From assembly GCA_002315625.1 (NCBI GenBank), contig DCHH01000083.1:1-12868 (forward strand): 12,868 nucleotides of DNA. The letters run 5' to 3'. Below, one piece after another: positions 8,055 to 12,868 of this stretch. The notes beneath the pieces are model-generated. The model saw only the letters and a program-made list of their open reading frames with translations, had not been told where the DNA came from and ran no database searches. Each line of letters starts with the position of its first letter. Positions within the stretch are counted from its first letter, which is position 1. The stretch is from Bacteroidales bacterium UBA1757 (lineage in GTDB: Bacteria > Bacteroidota > Bacteroidia > Bacteroidales > UBA1402). The position numbers were made by a program, and so were the translations under genes.

Positions 8055-8128
8055 TCGGGGTACCCCGACTCGAACGGGGGACCTCCTGGTCCCAAACCAG
8101 GTGCGCTAGCCAACTGTGCTACACCCCG
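8055..8128 (-). tRNA. tRNA-Pro (UGG anticodon)
   Basis: 74 nt on the minus strand. The acceptor stem CGGGGTG pairs with TACCCCG (one G-U), and the discriminator is A. The anticodon arm is CCTGG-TTTGGGA-CCAGG with TGG at positions 34-36. The T-arm is CCCCG-TTCGAGT-CGGGG. The D-arm GCAC/GCGC has one A-C mismatch. CCA is not encoded: CAA follows the discriminator, so the CCA must be added after transcription. UGG can read most or all proline codons. Confidence 0.96.
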
Positions 8129-8153
8129 CCTGCTTCTTTTCCAAAAGACGCGG

Positions 8154-8184
8154 CAAAGGTAATCCTTTTTTTGTTGTGTTGCAA
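8154..8184 (-). promoter_or_regulatory. Bacteroidetes-type promoter for tRNA-Pro
   Basis: On the minus strand, TTG (8184-8182), a 20-nt spacer and TACCTTTG (8161-8154) match the Bacteroidetes sigma consensus TTTG / TAnnTTTG with its usual spacing. The predicted start near 8147 leaves a leader of about 20 nt before the tRNA. The promoter sits just after the stop of the gene at 8194-8901, so that gene's transcript could also run into the tRNA. Confidence 0.7.
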
Positions 8185-8193
8185 CGAAGAAGG

Positions 8194-8901
8194 TTACTTT
8201 TTCTTCTCTTTATTGGACTTGGGGCGTCCGCGGCGCTTCTTGTTCATGCCAGAATCGCCTTGTTCGCCGGAATTGCCAGACTCTCCTGGCTTTTCGGGCT
8301 TGGAGGTCTTCGGGGAATGGACAATATAGGCGTCCATGGCCTCATGGAGATACGCACAGACATCATTATCGACTTGTCCCTTTGGCGTGAAGACGAACGG
8401 CGATTGAACATAATCCACATCCAGAGAGGGGTAGGAAAGGATGGTGTAACAGTCGTCCTGCACCTTGCCGGACACCTTCCTGGCCACCTCCTTCTCTGTC
8501 AGCGGACGCTGCAGGACTATGCCCAGATTCAGATGCTCACCGCATGTGGCCTCGACAATGTCGCCAACCTTGTGACGCTGAAGTTTCTCCGGCCGGCCCG
8601 TGAACTGACCATCGTCAGAGGCGATAGAGCAGTCGAGTTCTTCCCCTTCGGCTGAAAACACCCGTGTGGAGAGCTTGAGCTGGAAGATTGAGTCCATTTC
8701 GTACTCTTCCAGCACCAAGCAGTACAGGCTTTTGGAGTTTGCCCCGCATTCATAGATGAATGAGTAGGCCTGACGGAAACAGGCAGCTGCAATCTGCGCT
8801 TGTTTGAGACTGGAGAAATAGAGCGGTCGGCTCTGTTGCAGTTCTCCCGGGCACTCCTCGTTTGTGTTGAGTGCTGACAATACAAATAGACGGTCGTTCA
8901 T
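8194..8901 (-). CDS. Conserved-looking protein of unknown function with AT-hook-like basic tail
   Basis: 235 aa; I do not recognise a named family. There is no signal peptide or membrane segment, so it is probably cytosolic. The N-terminal half (about 1-95) is mixed alpha/beta with several Cys (17, 41, 52, 61, 91). The middle (about 110-175) is beta-rich, with KVGDIVEA, LGIVLQRPLTEKEV and DDCYTILSY suggesting a small barrel (inference). A Ser/Gly/Glu/Pro-rich linker (about 196-219) leads to the strongly basic end NKKRRGRPKSNKEKKK (220-235). Its RRGRPK core fits the AT-hook, a minor-groove DNA-binding motif. An architectural DNA-binding or nucleoid role is possible but not proven. The gene starts 192 nt after the PurF-like gene and probably has its own promoter. 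Confidence 0.8.
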   Translation of the reverse strand: MNDRLFVLSALNTNEECPGELQQSRPLYFSSLKQAQIAAACFRQAYSFIYECGANSKSLYCLVLEEYEMDSIFQLKLSTRVFSAEGEELDCSIASDDGQFTGRPEKLQRHKVGDIVEATCGEHLNLGIVLQRPLTEKEVARKVSGKVQDDCYTILSYPSLDVDYVQSPFVFTPKGQVDNDVCAYLHEAMDAYIVHSPKTSKPEKPGESGNSGEQGDSGMNKKRRGRPKSNKEKKK

Positions 8902-8910
8902 CGCTTCTTA

Positions 8911-8936
8911 ATTTGTTAACCTAAACGTCAACAAAT
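8911..8936. repeat. Inverted repeat overlapping a possible promoter
   Basis: ATTTGTTAAC and GTCAACAAAT (9 of 10 matches) are separated by 6 nt. The right arm overlaps the -7-like box at 8932-8939. The position suits an operator or a leader hairpin for the gene at 8194-8901. Confidence 0.5.
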
Positions 8937-8939
8937 ATA
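8932..8939 (-). promoter_or_regulatory. Possible -7 box for the gene at 8194-8901
   Basis: TATATTTG on the minus strand fits TAnnTTTG and lies 31 nt before the ATG. The nearest TTG is 24 nt upstream, longer than the usual spacing, so only the -7 element is convincing. Confidence 0.35.
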
Positions 8940-8969
8940 TAAGCTCTCCATGTCAGGTTTACACAAGTA

Positions 8970-9010
8970 GTGGTTTAATTCATTATCTTCAAGATTAATT
9001 TCTTAACCAC
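8970..9010. repeat. Nested inverted repeats in the AT-rich gap
   Basis: GTGGTT (8970-8975) and AACCAC (9005-9010) enclose a perfect ATCTT-C-AAGAT palindrome (8985-8995). They lie upstream of the possible promoter of the gene at 8194-8901. Their function is unknown, and binding by a regulator would be a natural guess. Confidence 0.4.
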
Positions 9011-9064
9011 AGATATGAAAATCGCCGTTTTGTATAAAAACACAACGAATATGTAACGACGAAA

Positions 9065-9080
9065 TATTCCGTCCGGAATA
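9065..9080. repeat. Perfect dyad TATTCCG-TC-CGGAATA
   Basis: This 16-bp palindrome lies just downstream of the PurF-like stop. The 2-nt centre is too short for a full hairpin (a 6-bp stem with GTCC loop is possible), and no T-run follows on the minus strand. A protein-binding site or weak attenuator is more likely than a strong terminator. Confidence 0.45.
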
Positions 9081-9093
9081 ACGGAACCGAATC

Positions 9094-10506
9094 CTATTCA
9101 AAATAGCTGGACCCGTCAAAGCAGTGTGTACAAAGCTGCTCCTTAGGCAGTCCGATAGCCTTGACCAGAGTCTCCAGCGGACAGTATTTCAAGGAAGTGA
9201 TATTGAACTGCTTGCGGATTGACTCTACCATGGCGTTGTACTTCTCGCTGCCGTATGTGGCGTACTGCTCCAGGTTCTTGTCGGCATCTCCCTCCAATTC
9301 CTGCACCTTGCGGCGGGCAATCAGCTCCAGATTGCTCTTGGAGGCTGAGAATTTCAGGAAGGGGCAGGAGAAAAGCGATGGCGGACTGCCGACGCGAATG
9401 TGAACCTCCTTGGCTCCGCACTGGTAGAAGGTGGCAACGTTGTCCTTAAGCTGTGTGCCGCGGACAATGGAATCGTCGCAGAAAATGACCTTCTTGCCGT
9501 TGAGCAGCGACTTGTTGGGCATCAGTTTCATCTTGGCCACAAGACTGCGGCGGGCCTGGTCGGAAGGGGTGAAGCTTCGCGGCCATGTAGGGGTATATTT
9601 GATGACTGCACGACGATAGGCTAGACCACGGGAATTGGCATATCCCAGACCGACACCTATGCCGGAGTCGGGAATGCCGCACACCATGTCTGCCTCGGTG
9701 TCATCACCTTCTGCCATCCCTTGTCCTGTACGGAAGCGCGCGCTATCGACATTGATGTTGTCGTAGTCGGAAACCGGGTAACCGAAATAGACCCACATAA
9801 ACGAGCAGTACTGCTTGCGGACACTCGGTTTGTGCAGTTGGGTGAAGCCGTCGGCTGTGATTTTTACAATTTCACCGGCATCTACAAAATACGCGGACTC
9901 GTAGCCGAGGTTGATGAAGGAGCAGGGCTCGCTGGCAACTGCGTAAGAGCATTCCTTTCTGCCGATTACCATCGGAGTGCGCCCGAACTTGTCGCGGGCA
10001 GCGATAATGCCGTCATCGGTGAGAAGGAGCATGGAACAGCTTCCTTTCACCTTATTATATACGTTCTCAATGCCTTCGACAAAATTCTCCTTTTCACAAA
10101 TGAGCAGTGCTACAAGCTCCGTGGGGTTGGTCGAGCCGCCGCTCAGCTCGGCAAAGTGGTCGCCACGGCTCAGGATTTCCTCCTCCAGTTCCTGTATGTT
10201 GTTGATACAGGCCACAGTAACGATGGCAAACTTTCCAAGGTGAGAGTTGAGGACGATTGGCTGGGCATCGGTATCGCTTATGACGCCGATACCCGAGTTG
10301 CCGTTGAACCCTGGCAGGTCGCCTTCAAACTTGGAGCGGAAATAGGCGTTCTCGATGGTGTGGATGTCGCGCTTGATGCGCCCCGTCTCGGCATCGAGTG
10401 TGGCCATACCGGCACGTTTCGTCCCCAGATGTGAATGATAGTCAGTGCCGTAGAACAAATCGTTTATGCACGGCTGCTTGGATATGGTTCCGAAAAAACC
10501 TCCCAT
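9094..10506 (-). CDS. PurF-like protein with degenerate glutaminase site (amidophosphoribosyltransferase paralogue)
   Basis: 470 aa, the usual PurF length. The N-terminal half has the Ntn glutamine amidotransferase fold, but the protein begins MGGFFG where PurF has Met-Cys-Gly, so the nucleophile Cys is Gly. Other glutaminase residues are also gone: the GHVRY-type Arg segment reads GVISDT, the HNGN segment reads ACINN, and the acidic residue before Thr-Glu is Pro (STNPTE). The C-terminal phosphoribosyltransferase half is kept, with PDSG (279-282) and the PRPP loop VIFCDDSIVRGT (340-351). C234, C381, C459 and C462 (CTHCFDG) match the four Fe-S ligands of Bacillus-type PurF. It may use free ammonia or sense PRPP rather than use glutamine (inference). 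The start is fixed because the in-frame carB stop lies one codon upstream. Automatic annotation as purF would be misleading. Confidence 0.88.
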   Translation of the reverse strand: MGGFFGTISKQPCINDLFYGTDYHSHLGTKRAGMATLDAETGRIKRDIHTIENAYFRSKFEGDLPGFNGNSGIGVISDTDAQPIVLNSHLGKFAIVTVACINNIQELEEEILSRGDHFAELSGGSTNPTELVALLICEKENFVEGIENVYNKVKGSCSMLLLTDDGIIAARDKFGRTPMVIGRKECSYAVASEPCSFINLGYESAYFVDAGEIVKITADGFTQLHKPSVRKQYCSFMWVYFGYPVSDYDNINVDSARFRTGQGMAEGDDTEADMVCGIPDSGIGVGLGYANSRGLAYRRAVIKYTPTWPRSFTPSDQARRSLVAKMKLMPNKSLLNGKKVIFCDDSIVRGTQLKDNVATFYQCGAKEVHIRVGSPPSLFSCPFLKFSASKSNLELIARRKVQELEGDADKNLEQYATYGSEKYNAMVESIRKQFNITSLKYCPLETLVKAIGLPKEQLCTHCFDGSSYFE

Positions 10507-10509
10507 ATT

Positions 10510-12868
10510 TTATTCGTATTCCTGCCAGCTCTTGATTTGGATGTCGTCTATTCCGGCATGACAGAATGCCTGGATAAACGATGATGCCAGCCTTGCGTTA
10601 GTGATAAGTGGAATGTTGTGGTCAATTGCCCCGCGACGGATCTTGTAGCCGTTGGTAAGCTCCCGCTTTGTCAAATCCTTCGGTATGTTGATAATCAGGT
10701 CGAAGTCATGGTCAGCAATCATCTGCATAATCTGGTTCTCGCCGTTCTTCTCGTCGGGCCATGAAACCAGTTTTGAGTCAATGCCGTGCTGGGCCAGGAA
10801 CTTCTGAGTGCCGGATGTCGCATAGAGGGGATAACCGCTCTCTTTCAGCATCTGGCATGCCTCAAGAAGGTCAACCTTCGACTTGCTGCCGCCTGACGAC
10901 ACCATAATTCCCTTCTGCTTTGACGGAATCTTGAATCCGGTGGCAATCATGGCGTTCATCAGTGCCTCGTCGAAATCGTCGCCCATGCAGCCCACCTCAC
11001 CGGTAGAGGACATATCGACACCGAGAACCGGGTCTGCCTTGTGCAGGCGCGAGAACGAGAACTGTGAAGCCTTCACGCCGATGCGGTCGATGTCGAAAGA
11101 ATTCTTGTCGGCCTTCTCGTAGGGAGCGTCAAGCATGATGCGGGTGGCGGTGTCGATGAAGTTGCGCTTGAGTATCTTGGAGACGAACGGGAAGCTTCTG
11201 GATGCACGGAGATTGCATTCTATTACCTTCACTTCGTTGTTCTTGGCCAGGTACTGGATGTTGAAAGGACCGCTGATATTCAGCTCTTTGGCTATCTGAC
11301 GCGAGATTTTCTTAATCTGGCGGATGGTGGCAAAGTAAATCTTCTGAGCCGGGAACACCATTGTGGCATCGCCTGAGTGGACTCCCGCGAACTCGATGTG
11401 CTCGGAGATGGCGTATTCGATAATTTCGCCATTGTGGGCTACGGCATCAAATTCTACCTCCTTGGCATTCTGGAGGAACTTGGATACGACAACCGGGTAT
11501 TCCTGTGAAACCTTCGCGGCCATGTTCAGGAAGTTGTCAAGGGCCTCGTCGTCGTAGCAGACATTCATGGCGGCACCTGACAGCACGTAGGAAGGACGGA
11601 CCAGTACCGGATAGCCGACCTTGGAAATGAACTCCTTGATGTCCTCGTGGCTGGTAAGTTCCTTCCACGCCGGCTGGTCTATACCCAGCATGTCGAGCAT
11701 GGCGGAGAACTTGTGGCGGTTTTCAGCCCGGTCGATGGAGATGGGAGAGGTGCCCAGAATGGGAACTGCCTGACGCATCAGCTTCATTGCCAGGTTGTTG
11801 GGTATTTGTCCGCCCACCGATACAATGACACCGCGCGGCTGCTCAAGGTCGATTACATCCATGACCCGCTCGAAGCTCAGTTCGTCGAAGTAGAGCCTGT
11901 CGCACACATCGTAGTCGGTCGAAACGGTCTCGGGGTTGTAGTTTATCATGATGGCCTTGTAGCCGAGTTTGCGGGCGGTCTGGATTGCATTGACCGAACA
12001 CCAGTCGAACTCGACGCTCGAACCGATACGGTATGCGCCTGAACCCAGTACAATGACCGATTTCTCATTCCTATAATAAGGTATGTCGTGCTCAGTTCCG
12101 TCGTACGTGAGGTAGAGGTAGTTGGTCAGTTCGGGATGCTCCGAGGCGACAGTCTCAATCCGCTTGACGGAGGGCAGTATGCCCATGCGCTTGCGGCGCG
12201 CCCTTACGCGGAGATTATCCTTCTCGCCGCTGCCGGGGTTGTTCTCGGTCAGGCGGGCAATCTGAAAGTCGGAGAAGCCTAGCCGTTTGGCCTCCAGAAG
12301 CACGTCTGCAGGAAGGTCATCGATATGCTTAAATGCACCCAACTTGTCGGCAAAGTCGCAGATATTCTTCATCTTACCGAGGAACCACGGGTCAATCTTG
12401 GTCAGGTCGTACAGGCGCTCAATCGAGTAGCCGCGCTTCAAGGCTTCGGCCAGGGCGAAAACGCGAAGGTCGGAGGGGTGGGAGAGCTCGTAGTCGAGGT
12501 CGTCGAAGCCGATGTCGTTGTTGCCAACAAAACCGTGCATGCCTTGTCCAATCATGCGCAGACCCTTCTGGAGTATCTCCTCGAAGGACTTGCCGATGGA
12601 CATGATTTCACCCACGGATTTCATTGATGAGCCAATTTCACGCGAGACGCCGACAAACTTAGTCAGATCCCAGCGGGGAATCTTGCAGATTATGTAATCG
12701 AGCTGCGGAGCAACGTAGGCGGAGTTGGGAGTGCCCATCTCGCCGATTTCATCCAGCCCGTAGCCTAATGCCAGCTTGGCAGCAACAAAAGCGAGCGGAT
12801 AGCCGGTAGCCTTTGAGGCGAGGGCCGAAGAACGCGAGAGACGGGCATTCACCTCAATCACGCGATAG
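10510..12868 (-). CDS. carB: Carbamoyl-phosphate synthase large subunit, 5' end outside window
   Basis: About 785 C-terminal residues are visible; roughly the first 300 lie beyond the right edge. CarB makes carbamoyl phosphate from ammonia (passed from CarA), bicarbonate and two ATP, for pyrimidines and arginine. Counting from the GTG codon (Val) at 12861: residues 1-100 end the carboxy-phosphate half (EVNARLSRSSALASKATGYP, KIPRWDL). The oligomerisation domain spans about 100-245. The carbamoyl-phosphate ATP-grasp half (about 268-645) has GSGAYRIGSSVEFDW, NPETVSTDYD, VGGQIPNNLA and the catalytic IECNLRASRSFPFVSK. The MGS-like allosteric domain (about 650-783) has ATSGT and NGYKIRRGA. Many of these motifs read like eukaryotic CPS1/CAD, not E. 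coli CarB. The PurF-like gene starts 3 nt downstream in the same frame. Confidence 0.95.
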   Translation of the reverse strand, partial: YRVIEVNARLSRSSALASKATGYPLAFVAAKLALGYGLDEIGEMGTPNSAYVAPQLDYIICKIPRWDLTKFVGVSREIGSSMKSVGEIMSIGKSFEEILQKGLRMIGQGMHGFVGNNDIGFDDLDYELSHPSDLRVFALAEALKRGYSIERLYDLTKIDPWFLGKMKNICDFADKLGAFKHIDDLPADVLLEAKRLGFSDFQIARLTENNPGSGEKDNLRVRARRKRMGILPSVKRIETVASEHPELTNYLYLTYDGTEHDIPYYRNEKSVIVLGSGAYRIGSSVEFDWCSVNAIQTARKLGYKAIMINYNPETVSTDYDVCDRLYFDELSFERVMDVIDLEQPRGVIVSVGGQIPNNLAMKLMRQAVPILGTSPISIDRAENRHKFSAMLDMLGIDQPAWKELTSHEDIKEFISKVGYPVLVRPSYVLSGAAMNVCYDDEALDNFLNMAAKVSQEYPVVVSKFLQNAKEVEFDAVAHNGEIIEYAISEHIEFAGVHSGDATMVFPAQKIYFATIRQIKKISRQIAKELNISGPFNIQYLAKNNEVKVIECNLRASRSFPFVSKILKRNFIDTATRIMLDAPYEKADKNSFDIDRIGVKASQFSFSRLHKADPVLGVDMSSTGEVGCMGDDFDEALMNAMIATGFKIPSKQKGIMVSSGGSKSKVDLLEACQMLKESGYPLYATSGTQKFLAQHGIDSKLVSWPDEKNGENQIMQMIADHDFDLIINIPKDLTKRELTNGYKIRRGAIDHNIPLITNARLASSFIQAFCHAGIDDIQIKSWQEYE

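Noticed and set aside
8116..8655. Plus-strand reading frame of 179 codons
   Set aside because: It runs through the tRNA gene and opposite the AT-hook gene and shows no protein-like features of its own.
9721..10434. Plus-strand reading frame of 237 codons
   Set aside because: It is antisense to the PurF-like gene, which has clear motifs; no start site or family pattern is seen.

Overview
The window looks like a chromosomal segment from the order Bacteroidales (phylum Bacteroidota). The reasons are the gene order DUF58-[membrane protein]-batA-batB-batC-batD-batE, the Bacteroidetes-type promoter of the tRNA gene (TTG, 20 nt, TACCTTTG), and starts that mostly lie in A-rich rather than Shine-Dalgarno contexts. 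I cannot fix the family or genus. Nothing points to a mobile element, prophage or CRISPR array.

Region 1 (38-7968, + strand) is one tightly packed transcription unit of eight genes, with gaps of 17 nt or less and several overlaps. It encodes a DUF58 protein with a vWA-like fold, a one-pass membrane protein at the position DUF4381 holds in proteobacterial versions, the vWA proteins BatA and BatB, the TPR protein BatC with a Gln-rich tail, the large periplasmic BatD, the TPR/SH3 protein BatE, and a PAP2-family membrane phosphatase. MoxR AAA+ ATPases usually precede such operons, but any moxR here would lie left of the window. The set suggests an envelope complex in which metal-binding vWA modules, TPR proteins and the BatD beta-sandwich modules assemble at the inner membrane. 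Its biochemical job remains unclear in the family as a whole.

Region 2 (7969-8184) holds a hairpin, a perfect 13-bp terminator readable from both sides, and a tRNA-Pro(UGG) gene on the minus strand with its own promoter. The Bat operon and the minus-strand genes converge on this terminator.

Region 3 (8194-12868, minus strand) runs right to left. It starts with carB, whose 5' end is outside the window. Next, 3 nt after its stop, comes a PurF-like protein. A 192-bp AT-rich gap with several inverted repeats follows, and then a protein of unknown function ending in a basic AT-hook-like tail. Two points stand out. The CarB reads like the eukaryotic CPS1/CAD type rather than the E. coli type. The PurF-like protein keeps its PRPP loop and four Fe-S cysteines but has lost the catalytic Cys and the other glutaminase-site residues. 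The pair suggests a nucleotide or PRPP-linked unit whose second member is not an ordinary glutamine-dependent PurF.
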